Assembly: GCF_027789125.1 (NCBI RefSeq) | Contig: NZ_JAQFVF010000027.1 | Coordinates: 186,001 to 250,000, forward strand | Reading direction: 5' to 3' | DNA from: Paenibacillus aestuarii | GTDB lineage: Bacteria > Bacillota > Bacilli > Paenibacillales > NBRC-103111 | Length of the DNA stretch: 64,000 nt | In this document: positions 7,808-16,235 of the stretch, piece by piece | How positions within the stretch are numbered: position 1 is the stretch's first letter | Layout of the letters: each line of letters starts with the position of its first letter | Notes under the pieces: model-generated | Databases searched by the model: none | What the model saw: only the letters and a program-made list of their open reading frames with translations | What the model was told of the DNA's origin: nothing | Position numbers and translations under genes: made by a program

Positions 7808-8335
7808 TTATACGAGTGCAGGAAGCTTTTCGTAAGCTAATTTCTTAATGATTTCATGATGTTCGGGGTACTGGGCCAACAGTTCATCCTGGGTAAATAA
7901 TTCGAAATCCTGGAAATCGAATCCAGGGGCAACCATGCAGCCCACGAGTGAAAATGTTTCTTTTTCCATCACCGAGGATCCGAAAATGGAGTTCTTGGGC
8001 ACCAGGTATTGCGGAGTTTCCCCTTTATCTAAATTCAGGCCCAGCTTGACTTCCTTATATGTGCCATCTTCAAGGATGACATGAATGGTCAGCGGGCTTC
8101 CAGCATGGAAGTACCATAATTCATCCGATTTCAGGCGGTGAAAGTGCGAGACATCATGGGATTGCAGCAGGAAGTAGATGCTAGTGTACAGCAGCCGCTC
8201 GCCGTTGAATTGAACGGAAAGTTCCTGATCGGTGATCGTTTCCTCCGCGTGATACGTTCTTTTGTAATAACCGCCTTCAGGGTGCGCGGCCAGTTGCAGC
8301 TTTGTAATCCAATATTGGGGATTGTTCATTGACAT
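7808..8335 (-). CDS. Cupin_5 (DUF985) family protein
   Basis: A 175-residue single-domain protein of the Cupin_5/DUF985 family, beginning NPQYWITKLQLAAHPEGGYYKRTY and containing SHFHRLKSDELWYFHAGSPL and GCMVAPGFDFQDFEL. Family structures show a cupin barrel, with proposed roles in sugar-nucleotide or small-molecule binding but no firm reaction. The start is the first of two close ATGs, with AAAGGA at suitable spacing. It is a single gene with its own terminator. Confidence 0.85.
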   Translation of the reverse strand: MSMNNPQYWITKLQLAAHPEGGYYKRTYHAEETITDQELSVQFNGERLLYTSIYFLLQSHDVSHFHRLKSDELWYFHAGSPLTIHVILEDGTYKEVKLGLNLDKGETPQYLVPKNSIFGSSVMEKETFSLVGCMVAPGFDFQDFELFTQDELLAQYPEHHEIIKKLAYEKLPALV

Positions 8336-8452
8336 GTGATCAGTTCCTTTAGCAGAATGTTATGAGAGATTATAAAACATTGCGGGCAAATGCACAAATG
8401 AACTTTTCGCCATATGTCCTAAACGAGTTATAATAATGAGGAAGGGAGTGGG

Positions 8453-9619
8453 ATGAACATGGATCGTGAGATAGATCCCTATATACGCACGGAGGAACAG
8501 CGGGCGAGAGCCGGCCAGGTGGAGGAATTGGCGGCTCGGTTCGCCAAGAGAGCGGAGCGGCACGACCGCGAGGGATCCTTCCCGTTTGACAATTTTGCCG
8601 ATCTGCGTGAGGCCGGTTATTTGAAGCTGATGGTGCCGCGCGCATTTGGCGGGGAAGAACTGTCGCTTTACGACCTCGTGATGCTGCAGGAAAGGCTTGC
8701 ATACGGCGACGGTTCTACGGCTTTGGCTGTGGGTTGGCACATGGGGCAAATGCTCCACCTGCGCACGACCCGCAAATGGCCGCAGCCTATATTTGAACAA
8801 TTGTGCCACGCTGTCGTGCGTGACGGGGCGATGATCAATACGTTTGCCAGCGAAGCTGCATCCGGGAGTCCTAGCCGTGGCGGCCGTCCGGAGACGACGG
8901 CGGTTCGTGTTGAAGGAGGATGGCAGCTTACGGGACGCAAAACGTTCAGCACGCTTTCGCCGATCCTCGACCGGTTTGTCGTTACCGCCTACATCCCGGA
9001 GGAAGAGGCGGCGGGTGATTTTCTCGTTCAGCGAACCGATCAGGTGACCGTGGTGGAAACCTGGGACACGCTCGGCATGCGCGCGACCGGCAGTCATGAT
9101 GTTGTGCTGAATCAGGCCTTTGTCAGCGAAGACAGGAGACTGATCGGCAAAGGCACCGAGGATGGAGGCGGCTGGCTTTTGCATATCCCGGCCTGCTATT
9201 TAGGCGTTGCTTCGGCAGCACGGGATTTTGCGCTCTCCTTCGCTAGAACTTATAAGCCCAATCAATTGGCTGAGCCGATCGCCACACTCCCCTCGGTTCA
9301 GCATACGATCGGGGAGATGGAGGTAGAACTGCGCACTGCCCGTTCGCTCTTGTACGCGGTCGCGGAGCGGTGGGACAGGGAGCCGGACAGCCGGACATCG
9401 TTGAAGCCGGATCTGGGGCTGGCCAAGTACGTCGCCACCAACAACGCGATCAAAGTCGTGGACCTGGCCATGCGCATCGTGGGCGGAACGAGTCTCTCTC
9501 GTCAGCTGCCTTTGGAACGCTATTACCGTGATGTTCGCGCCGGGTTGCATAACCCGCCGATGGATAATACGGTACTCCAAAACTTAGCTGCGGCAGCGTT
9601 AGGTGAAGCTTCCCAGTGA
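8453..9619 (+). CDS. Acyl-CoA dehydrogenase family flavoprotein
   Basis: A 388-residue protein with the three-part ACAD fold: N-terminal helices ([25 protein letters not shown]), a beta domain ([29 protein letters not shown]) and a C-terminal four-helix bundle ending [23 protein letters not shown]. It resembles B. subtilis YdbM-like and DszC/SfnB-type members, which oxidise acyl-CoA or use reduced flavin on sulfur or nitrogen compounds. The usual catalytic Glu of fatty-acyl dehydrogenases is not obvious, so beta-oxidation should not be assumed. A TATAAT box lies at 8429. The neighbours give no pathway clue. Confidence 0.82.
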   Translation: MNMDREIDPYIRTEEQRARAGQVEELAARFAKRAERHDREGSFPFDNFADLREAGYLKLMVPRAFGGEELSLYDLVMLQERLAYGDGSTALAVGWHMGQMLHLRTTRKWPQPIFEQLCHAVVRDGAMINTFASEAASGSPSRGGRPETTAVRVEGGWQLTGRKTFSTLSPILDRFVVTAYIPEEEAAGDFLVQRTDQVTVVETWDTLGMRATGSHDVVLNQAFVSEDRRLIGKGTEDGGGWLLHIPACYLGVASAARDFALSFARTYKPNQLAEPIATLPSVQHTIGEMEVELRTARSLLYAVAERWDREPDSRTSLKPDLGLAKYVATNNAIKVVDLAMRIVGGTSLSRQLPLERYYRDVRAGLHNPPMDNTVLQNLAAAALGEASQ

Positions 9620-9691
9620 TTATGAAGGCTCGTTATGCTCAGCTGGTTATTGCCTCGCCAGCCGTACAGCCGATCCAAGTGTTCGTCTAGG

Positions 9692-10360
9692 TTAGTCGAC
9701 AATCGCAATGATAAAACCATCATACCCTTTTACGCCTACGGTCTGGATTGCGGTCGCAGTCAGACGTGGTTCTTCGGCGATGAGGTCATAGAACTGTCGG
9801 ACCCCTTGAACGCTAGCGTCTGTGCTTTGCTCATTGACTATTTTGCCCTCACGGATCACATTGTCGCCAATAATCACCGTTCCCGGATGTGAAAATTGCA
9901 GCGCCCATTGCAAATATGCGGGATTATTCGGTTTATCGGCATCAATAAAAATCAGATCGAATGCTGCTTGATTTTCTTCCTTCATCAGCGCTAATTGCTG
10001 TAAAGCCGCACCGACGCGGATCTCCACCTTATCATCCAGCCCGGCAAGAGCGAGGTTGGATTGAGCCACTTGGGCGTGGTGGGGGTCCAACTCCAGTGTC
10101 ACTACTTTCCCCTCGGCCGGCAGCGCCCGTGCCAACCAAACCGTACTGTAGCCCCCTAATGTGCCAATCTCCAGGATGCGCTTCGCCCCTTGCATGCGCG
10201 CCCAGATGTGCAGCAGCTTTCCTTGCGCAGGGGAGACGTCAATCTCGGGAAGCCCGCTGTTGCGGTTGGCGGATAAAACATGCTCCAATACGGGATCATT
10301 CGGAATCAGGCGCTCCACCACGTAGTCATCCACTTTTCTCCAAGTTTCATTTTGTGTCAT
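9692..10360 (-). CDS. SAM-dependent O-methyltransferase (Methyltransf_3)
   Basis: A 222-residue class I methyltransferase of the COMT/caffeoyl-CoA type. The SAM-binding loop is ILEIGTLGGYSTVWLA (residues 62-77) and the metal/acidic motif is DLIFIDADK. These enzymes are cytosolic and Mg-dependent, and methylate catechol-like hydroxyls. It is transcribed divergently from the LysR gene, which may control it. A related methyltransferase occurs at 50072. Confidence 0.87.
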   Translation of the reverse strand: MTQNETWRKVDDYVVERLIPNDPVLEHVLSANRNSGLPEIDVSPAQGKLLHIWARMQGAKRILEIGTLGGYSTVWLARALPAEGKVVTLELDPHHAQVAQSNLALAGLDDKVEIRVGAALQQLALMKEENQAAFDLIFIDADKPNNPAYLQWALQFSHPGTVIIGDNVIREGKIVNEQSTDASVQGVRQFYDLIAEEPRLTATAIQTVGVKGYDGFIIAIVD

Positions 10361-10446
10361 GCTAATCGCGTCTCCTTATTTTGTGTTTCGCTTTCGTTTT
10401 TATTTTACTTGGTTTAAAATCATAAAAATAATATATCTTTATTTCA

Positions 10447-10464
10447 AACTTATATATTTAAGTT
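10447..10464. promoter_or_regulatory. Candidate LysR-type operator in divergent intergenic region
   Basis: AACTTA (10447-10452) and TAAGTT (10459-10464) form a dyad in the AT-rich gap between the O-methyltransferase and lysR genes. This is a plausible binding site for the LysR protein; the assignment is inferred. Confidence 0.4.
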
Positions 10465-10488
10465 ATGATTTGATGAGGAGCTTCTGCC

Positions 10489-11391
10489 ATGAATCTGCAC
10501 GCTTTACGTCTCTTCCACGTCATCGCTGAAACCGGAAGCGTCACCCGCGCTGCGGAACTGATGCGAATCAGTCAGCCGGCTATTACGGCGCAAGTCAAAA
10601 AATTCGAAAAGGAGCTGTCGCTGACTTTGCTCAAGCCGCAAGGCAGAGGCGTGGCGCTAACGCCTGCCGGTGAGACGATGGCGATGCTTGCGAACCGGCT
10701 TTTCGCTGTTGAAAAGCAGATCGAACAGTACGCCGAGGAGTACGCCGCCGGCACGAAGGGACACATACAGATCGCAGCGACGTATCTGCCAGCGCACTTC
10801 CTGATGCCGAGCTGGATCGCCAAGTTCAAGCGCCAGTATGAGCAGGTCGAGATGAACATTACGACGACGAATTCCAGCGGAGCGCTCCATATGCTCCAGC
10901 ACGCCGAGGTCGATTTGGCTATCTATGGCGGACTGCCTGAAGCGTATCCGGACTCGATTGCGACGGAACATCTGTTCCAAGATGAGCTGTGGTTTGTTGT
11001 TGCGCCAGGAAACCGCTATGCGAATCAACACATTTCATTGGACGAAATGATGCAGGAGCCGTTCGTGATGCGGGAGGAGGGGAGCTCAACGCGTGAGCGG
11101 CTGCTTTCGCTATGCCGAACCTACAATGCGCCATTGCCGCGAATCACCCTGCAGTTCAACGGTCTCCATGAAGCGATCCAAGCGGTCATCGCCGGTTACG
11201 GCGCCAATTTTGTCTCCTCGCTAGTCGTTCGCGAGTATGTCGAGCGCGGTGAGCTATGCCGTGTTCATGTGCAGGGCATCCATCTGCGCAATACGATCGC
11301 CATCTGTACGCGAAAAGATGAGCCGCTGTCTGCAGCTGCAGCCAACTGGATTGCTTTAGTCCGGCAAAATCCTTACCGGATCAAACCTTAA
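10489..11391 (+). CDS. LysR family transcriptional regulator
   Basis: A 300-residue LysR regulator with an N-terminal winged HTH (GSVTRAAELMRISQPAITAQ, 17-36) and a periplasmic-binding-like effector domain (CysB/CbbR-like LysR_substrate). GAGGAG precedes the ATG. It is divergent from the O-methyltransferase gene, the typical arrangement for a LysR regulator and its target. The inducer is unknown. Confidence 0.9.
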   Translation: MNLHALRLFHVIAETGSVTRAAELMRISQPAITAQVKKFEKELSLTLLKPQGRGVALTPAGETMAMLANRLFAVEKQIEQYAEEYAAGTKGHIQIAATYLPAHFLMPSWIAKFKRQYEQVEMNITTTNSSGALHMLQHAEVDLAIYGGLPEAYPDSIATEHLFQDELWFVVAPGNRYANQHISLDEMMQEPFVMREEGSSTRERLLSLCRTYNAPLPRITLQFNGLHEAIQAVIAGYGANFVSSLVVREYVERGELCRVHVQGIHLRNTIAICTRKDEPLSAAAANWIALVRQNPYRIKP

Positions 11392-11402
11392 ACGCAAATA
11401 AA

Positions 11403-11422
11403 CCACCTCTTGTTGGAGGTGG
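11403..11422 (-). terminator. Terminator of DinB gene
   Basis: CCACCTC (11403-11409) pairs with GAGGTGG (11416-11422), and TTTATTT follows on the minus strand. It lies between convergent lysR and dinB-like genes. Confidence 0.7.
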
Positions 11423-11442
11423 AATTAGCGTGTAGAGCTATT

Positions 11443-11901
11443 TTAGCCGCGGCTGACAAAAAACGGCACTTTCTCAATGCCTAATAAACGCAAATAGATG
11501 AACAATTGGCCTTTATGGTGAATTTCATGATCTTTTGCGTTCTGGAGCAGCACACTGCCTGGCAGGGTGTGTCCGAAAAATTCGATCGGGCGCTCCAAAT
11601 CCTCAGCCGTCAGTGAGCGCAGAATGGCTTCGGTTTGTTCGGTATCCGCCGCAACTTTGGCTTGCAGTTCTGCAACGGACCTGAACTCCTGCGATTTCGC
11701 GCCTGGTGTGTATGTACCGTTCTTCACCGTTGTTGCGAACATGCCCATTGCATTTGTAATGTGCTGGACAAGCTGGGAAAATGACATGCCATTTTCCCAT
11801 GGCTTGAATTGCAATTGCTCGCTGTTAACCTCTTCCAACATTTGATGCACGACTTTGCGATGGCTTAACCATTGTTGGACATACGCTTCGATGTTCGACA
11901 T
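11443..11901 (-). CDS. DinB family protein
   Basis: A 152-residue four-helix DinB/YfiT-fold protein. The metal-binding histidines are visible as LVQHIT near residue 47 and KDHEIHHKGQ near 125. The family includes metal-dependent thiol transferases (bacillithiol and mycothiol) and damage-inducible proteins; the substrate is unassigned. The start is placed at the ATG at 11901, about ten bases from GGAGG; the upstream ATG at 11910 abuts the site. Confidence 0.83.
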   Translation of the reverse strand: MSNIEAYVQQWLSHRKVVHQMLEEVNSEQLQFKPWENGMSFSQLVQHITNAMGMFATTVKNGTYTPGAKSQEFRSVAELQAKVAADTEQTEAILRSLTAEDLERPIEFFGHTLPGSVLLQNAKDHEIHHKGQLFIYLRLLGIEKVPFFVSRG

Positions 11902-12012
11902 AGCTTGCATTCCTCCTCAATCCCCAAAAGTAGCTAACTTAGATTGTCAGCGTATTTATTATAAAAGATTGATAGATTTATTTCATCTTTTTGGCGGAGG
12001 GCGGCCCAGGCA

Positions 12013-12867
12013 TCAAAGCTGCACGGTAACGATGACCCCGTTCATATTGTCGCCAGATAGTTCGTAGCGGTGATCGGCCGGCACCTCAAGCTTCGCGACT
12101 TGAGCGATGGCATTATAGGTGATCTCATACGTATCGCCGCCAACTGTCGCCCGAATGGTCTTGTTCCTTTTTAGATAATCCAAATACTCTTCCAATGTCA
12201 AATGCTGACTCTGCATGATTACACTGTGCGGCAAGCCAACATAGCGAAAGTGCCACGGTTCATACTGAATCCCCGTAATCACGGTCTTATCCTTCGGATA
12301 GCGCAAAATAAAGCCGTAATCCGCAGCATGCTTTTGCAACCATTCGCCTTCGGGAGCTTCGTTCATCGCTTTAAGTGAAGAGCCGATATCCAGCGCTAAG
12401 CCCAAATTATGCTCGCTATAGCCTGCAGGCAGCGCATAATCTGCGCCTTCTTCCTGGTAAAGCTTGCTCTGCTCCTTATTGCTGCGATACCCGCTGCTGA
12501 TCAAAAAATGGCTGACCCCGCCCTTGCCCGCAGCCTCGACCATCGTGGCAAATTGTTGGACTAAACTGCGGGGCAATTGGATCGACTGGTCGAGCAATCC
12601 GAAGCCTTTTAACAGCTCTTTATGCTGAGACAGCTTCACGATATCGGGTTCGACGCTCTCGGGATGAACCGCGTAATTCTTATTTATCAAGATCAAGCTT
12701 CCTTTATAGATTTGATCTTTGCTCACCTGGATCGTTTTTGTTGCTGCGCTATGAGAAGAGGACACATTTTGTGTCACGGTTACGTCGACCATACTTTCAG
12801 GCGCCTGCTGCAACCAACCACAGCCGGACAATAGACAAACAACGAGCAGAATACCCCACTTCTTCAC
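12013..12867 (-). CDS. vanY: Lipoprotein D,D-carboxypeptidase (VanY family)
   Basis: A 284-residue lipoprotein: the signal peptide ends in LLSGC with the lipidated Cys at 16. The peptidase M15B (VanY) motifs are SGYRS (125-129), SEHNLGLALD with zinc His153 and Asp160, and EPWHFRYVG with Glu203 and His206. VanY-type enzymes cleave the terminal D-Ala of peptidoglycan precursors outside the membrane. The C-terminal ~70 residues form an extra beta-rich segment after the catalytic domain. It lies 101 bases downstream of a VanS-type kinase on the same strand, as in van clusters, but no vanHAX ligase genes are nearby. Confidence 0.85.
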   Translation of the reverse strand: MKKWGILLVVCLLSGCGWLQQAPESMVDVTVTQNVSSSHSAATKTIQVSKDQIYKGSLILINKNYAVHPESVEPDIVKLSQHKELLKGFGLLDQSIQLPRSLVQQFATMVEAAGKGGVSHFLISSGYRSNKEQSKLYQEEGADYALPAGYSEHNLGLALDIGSSLKAMNEAPEGEWLQKHAADYGFILRYPKDKTVITGIQYEPWHFRYVGLPHSVIMQSQHLTLEEYLDYLKRNKTIRATVGGDTYEITYNAIAQVAKLEVPADHRYELSGDNMNGVIVTVQL

Positions 12868-12968
12868 TTTAAATCCCCCTAACCCTAAGTTCCTTGGTGT
12901 TTTTTCAGGTTAGGACAAAATATTTAAAAAGAACTATGAAAAATCTAAAGTTTTTTTAAAATTTAAGT

Positions 12969-14057
12969 CTAAAGTGGTAAGCGCACTTTAAAAGTGGTAT
13001 GAATCATACTGCTGGATGCTGTGATCGAACCTCCGTGCTGGTTCACAATATTTTTGGCGATGAACAAGCCGAGCCCTGTGCGGCTTCCCTGATGAGTGCG
13101 GGCTTTATCTCCCGTATAAAACATTTCGAAAAGATGAGGCAGCTCTTCCGGGGGAATGACATGCCCATAGTTGACCACTTGCACGATCGCTTCCGTATGC
13201 TCAAGCTGGCATATGATATCGACGAACTGGCCATCTTTGCCGTACCGTGCGGCGTTGGACAGCAGATTTTCAAAAACGCGGGCAAGCAGCTCGCCATCGG
13301 CCGAAATAACGGCATGCGAGGGACTTTGTACCCTTGCGGTCAATCCATTTTTTTCAAAAAGGGGATATAACTCCTCCGTTAACTGTTCTAGCAGTTCGCT
13401 TAAGTCGATCGGCTTCTTTTCGATAGGCAGCATGCCATAATTCATTCTCGTAATTTCGAACAATTCTTCGATGAGCTTCTCCAATCGGCGCGATTTCGTA
13501 TAAGCGATCGATGTATAATGCTGGGCTTGATCGGCCGTTAGCTGATCGTTTCGCAGCACGAGGTCCAAATACCCCAGAACGGAAGTCAACGGCGTACGCA
13601 GATCATGCGCCAAATTCAATACGAGCTGATCCTTGCTGCTCTCGGCGAAATCGCCTCGCTCCACGGCTCTTTTTAATTGTTCGCCAGCTCTGTTGATATC
13701 TTCGGCAATGCTTTGGAACTCATCGCCTGAAGTCAGCTCAACCCGCGAATGAAAATCTCCAGACGCAAGGCTGTGAATGCCAGCCGAGATCTTTCGAAAA
13801 TAAGCGGCGTAGGGCTTCGTCATTAAGAAGAAAAATAAAATGGCAAGCGGTACAAACAAGATGAAAAAAAAGTTCAAGTCACCTATTTTTCGGATGATGT
13901 TACGCCAGTGAACGATTTCATCGCCTAGCTGAGCAGTGGCCTGATAATAAGACTGAAGCATTTTGTAGAAGCCATATGTCAGGATTCCTGCGGCTAGCAT
14001 GCTTAGCCCGAACAACATGACCATTCTCGCCCTGAAGCTGCGTAAAATATTAGCCAT
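12969..14057 (-). CDS. vanS: Sensor histidine kinase, VanS-like
   Basis: A 362-residue membrane kinase with two transmembrane segments (about 12-33 and 62-80), a HAMP linker, an HisKA box with the phosphorylatable His151 (HDLRTPLTSVLGY), an N box (ENLLSNAARYG) and a GTGLGLFIAKNIV-type G box. Its start overlaps the response regulator by eight bases, so they are translationally coupled. Only a ~30-residue external loop is present, which suggests sensing within or near the membrane. The VanS name rests on the downstream vanY; the signal is unproven. Confidence 0.83.
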   Translation of the reverse strand: MANILRSFRARMVMLFGLSMLAAGILTYGFYKMLQSYYQATAQLGDEIVHWRNIIRKIGDLNFFFILFVPLAILFFFLMTKPYAAYFRKISAGIHSLASGDFHSRVELTSGDEFQSIAEDINRAGEQLKRAVERGDFAESSKDQLVLNLAHDLRTPLTSVLGYLDLVLRNDQLTADQAQHYTSIAYTKSRRLEKLIEELFEITRMNYGMLPIEKKPIDLSELLEQLTEELYPLFEKNGLTARVQSPSHAVISADGELLARVFENLLSNAARYGKDGQFVDIICQLEHTEAIVQVVNYGHVIPPEELPHLFEMFYTGDKARTHQGSRTGLGLFIAKNIVNQHGGSITASSSMIHTTFKVRLPL

Positions 14058-14739
14058 TGAACTTGTAACCTACTCCCCATACCGTTTTAATATATTTGTT
14101 CTTGTCTTCGCTCAGCTTCTTCCTAAGGGTGCGAATATGCACCATAACCGTATTCCCGCCTTCATAGTAAGCTTCGCCCCATACTTGCTGGAATAAATGT
14201 TCAGCGCTGAACACTTTGCTCGGATGACTAGCTAAAAGGTACAAAATATCAAATTCCTTTGGCGTCAGCTCGATAGGCTGTCCGGCAACGAGGACCGTGC
14301 GTTTGTCGGGATCCACCAGCAAACCGCCTAGTTCGATGACTGGGCTGCTCCCTGGAGTGAATTGACTCAGCAGCGTGGTCCGGCGGAGTTGGGCTTTGAC
14401 CCGTGCCACCAATTCCATCGGATTGAACGGCTTGGTCATATAATCGTCAGCACCGATGATCAGGCCGGTGATTTTATCGAGATCCGACGTTTTGGCGCTT
14501 AAAAAAATGATCGGCATCGCGTACTTTTCCCGAATTTGCCGCGTCACTTCGTGGCCGTCCAGCTTCGGCATCATGATGTCCAAGATCGCCAGATCAATGG
14601 ATTGGGATTGCACCGCGCGCATGGCTGCTGCGCCATCGGACACTTTTATCGTCTGGTAGCCTTCTTTTCCCAGATGTATGGCAATTAAATCGGCGATCTC
14701 CGTTTCGTCGTCCGCGATCAATATCGTGCTTCGTTTCAC
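14050..14739 (-). CDS. vanR: OmpR-family response regulator, VanR-like
   Basis: A 229-residue regulator with a receiver domain (phosphoacceptor Asp54 in LAILDIMMPK, switch Lys in MTKPF) and a C-terminal winged helix (VMVHIRTLRKKL). The start is a GTG with AGGAG nine bases upstream. It is the first gene of the vanR-vanS-vanY unit. It probably activates vanY in response to cell-wall stress or a glycopeptide-like signal; this is inferred from family and context. Confidence 0.87.
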   Translation of the reverse strand: MKRSTILIADDETEIADLIAIHLGKEGYQTIKVSDGAAAMRAVQSQSIDLAILDIMMPKLDGHEVTRQIREKYAMPIIFLSAKTSDLDKITGLIIGADDYMTKPFNPMELVARVKAQLRRTTLLSQFTPGSSPVIELGGLLVDPDKRTVLVAGQPIELTPKEFDILYLLASHPSKVFSAEHLFQQVWGEAYYEGGNTVMVHIRTLRKKLSEDKNKYIKTVWGVGYKFNG

Positions 14740-14890
14740 GGTTTCACACTCCTAAATCTACAACATCATGTGATCATTATATATAAATTGGAAAAGTAAG
14801 CCTAATCGTGCCACGCAAGCTTCAGATGCCGTGCCTGAGCATTCACTTCGTGCGTGCAATGCTGACGGTTCTTACACCATGGTAAACGAA

Positions 14891-14920
14891 AAAAGGCGAT
14901 ACCCGAGGGTATCACCTTTT
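14891..14920 (-). terminator. Terminator of tRNA-Ala
   Basis: AAAAGGCGATACCC (14891-14904) pairs with GGGTATCACCTTTT (14907-14920), with one G-T pair. It begins six bases past the tRNA 3' end, with a minus-strand T run. Confidence 0.85.
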
Positions 14921-14925
14921 CGTTA

Positions 14926-14998
14926 TGGAGCCTAGGGGGATCGAACCCCTGACCTCATCGCTGCCAGCGATGCGCTCTCCCAGCTGAGCTAAGGCCCC
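14926..14998 (-). tRNA. tRNA-Ala (anticodon GGC)
   Basis: A 73-nt cloverleaf. The acceptor GGGGCCT pairs with AGGCTCC, followed by discriminator A. The D arm is GCTC-AGCTGGGA-GAGC, the anticodon loop CTGGCAG (anticodon GGC, reads GCC), and the T arm AGGGG-TTCGATC-CCCCT. The 3' CCA is not encoded. It is a single tRNA with its own terminator. Confidence 0.95.
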
Positions 14999-15172
14999 GT
15001 ATTTAAAGTGTCGACTTTTTGAATTATACATGGAAAAAATAAATAGTGCAAGCTCTTCTTTTAAAAAATTGTTGAGCACTTCCCGCTGCATACTGCGCTC
15101 GTAAATGTTGTTTCAACTAGATATTCATGCTAACCTAATAGAATATGAAGTTTCGTTTAGGAGTGACGGGAA

Positions 15173-15460
15173 GTGTCAAACAATGTGCTTTACTGGATTT
15201 TCCTAGGGGTTGCTTTTGCTGCACCGTTCATCTTGGGCGTGTGGCTGATGAGAGCGACGAATCGTCTGGGGCTCTCCTTCGGGATATCGACAGTCATCAA
15301 TATCGTATTAACGGTGGCGGCAGTCATGTGGTGGAAGTCGGTGAGCGGAGGCGGGTTCCGCATGATGTTTGGGATGGCCTTTTACGGAGTGTCCTGCGTG
15401 AATCTCATGGTACTGGAGTTGTTTGCATTATTCAGTATTCAGAAGAAAATGAATTCATGA
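15173..15460 (+). CDS. Small membrane protein of unknown function
   Basis: A 95-residue protein with three predicted membrane helices and a short charged loop (RATNRLG) between the first two. It starts at a GTG nine bases after AGGAG. It lies 18 bases before the vanZ-like gene and is probably co-transcribed with it. I do not recognise the family. Confidence 0.6.
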   Translation: MSNNVLYWIFLGVAFAAPFILGVWLMRATNRLGLSFGISTVINIVLTVAAVMWWKSVSGGGFRMMFGMAFYGVSCVNLMVLELFALFSIQKKMNS

Positions 15461-15478
15461 GGAGCTGAAGGAGTACCC

Positions 15479-15994
15479 ATGCGAAGCAAAACATCAACGT
15501 TTCTATATTATTTGTTAACGGCCGCTGCCCTCATCTGGATGGCGGTTATTTTTTTGAAATCGGCACAAACCTATCAGCAGCAATCGTTGCGTCCACAGTT
15601 GACGCAGTGGCTGGCAGGCGTGGACCTTCCCGGCATCTTGCCTCATTGGGAGTTCTCGTATGATCATGATCTTGTCACCTGGCGAGATCCGATCGGATTC
15701 ATTGAGTTTTTCATAAGAAAAGCAGGGCATGTTAGCGAGTACGCTGTCCTTGCCCTACTTTGGTCTTTGGCCTTGCTAGCTAAACGCATAAAAGCGGTCA
15801 TAGCACTGCTCACCTCCTCCATCATATCGATACTTTACGCCTGTACGGATGAATGGCATCAGACGTTTGTTCCAGACCGGACAGGTCTTCCGATTGATAT
15901 TGCCGTGGATGCGATCGGAGTTGCGGTAGCTTTGATCATTATTCTCATCGGCATCGGTGTTCGAAATTGGATTAAACGGAGAAAAATAAGCTAG
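15479..15994 (+). CDS. vanZ: VanZ family protein
   Basis: A 171-residue VanZ-like membrane protein with about four helices and the family signatures RKAGHVSEYAVLALLW (84-99) and DEWHQTFVPDRTG with DIAVDAIG. VanZ of Tn1546 gives low-level teicoplanin resistance; most chromosomal homologues have unknown functions in the cell envelope. An extra ~40-residue external loop lies between the first helix and the RKAGH motif. The gene lies about 700 bp from vanRSY, on the opposite strand and across a tRNA gene. Confidence 0.85.
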   Translation: MRSKTSTFLYYLLTAAALIWMAVIFLKSAQTYQQQSLRPQLTQWLAGVDLPGILPHWEFSYDHDLVTWRDPIGFIEFFIRKAGHVSEYAVLALLWSLALLAKRIKAVIALLTSSIISILYACTDEWHQTFVPDRTGLPIDIAVDAIGVAVALIIILIGIGVRNWIKRRKIS

Positions 15995-16121
15995 TCAACA
16001 ACACGTAAACCTTGCGCTGTTTGAACGATTTCCACTTCCAAAGCTCTCGAGCTTCTTTTTCCAGCTCTTGCTGCTGCCACTGCATCAGCTTCTCGGATAA
16101 ATAAATATCAGTTGGTTGCAT
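15972..16121 (-). CDS. Small hypothetical protein (49 aa)
   Basis: A 49-residue protein starting MQPTDIYLSEKLMQWQQQEL, then a basic, aromatic middle and a hydrophobic end. An excellent GGAAGGTGATCC ribosome binding site precedes the ATG at 16121. Its 3' end overlaps the convergent vanZ gene by 23 bases. The family is not recognised. Confidence 0.6.
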   Translation of the reverse strand: MQPTDIYLSEKLMQWQQQELEKEARELWKWKSFKQRKVYVLLTSLFFSV

Positions 16122-16235
16122 GCGGATCACCTTCCTTTCTTTTCCTGTTGGTCTTAGCATACCGCTAGAATAAGGGGAAGAAAAAGAGTATAATTTACTT
16201 TACTAATTTCCCCTTTTATGGGAACGGAGGGTGTT

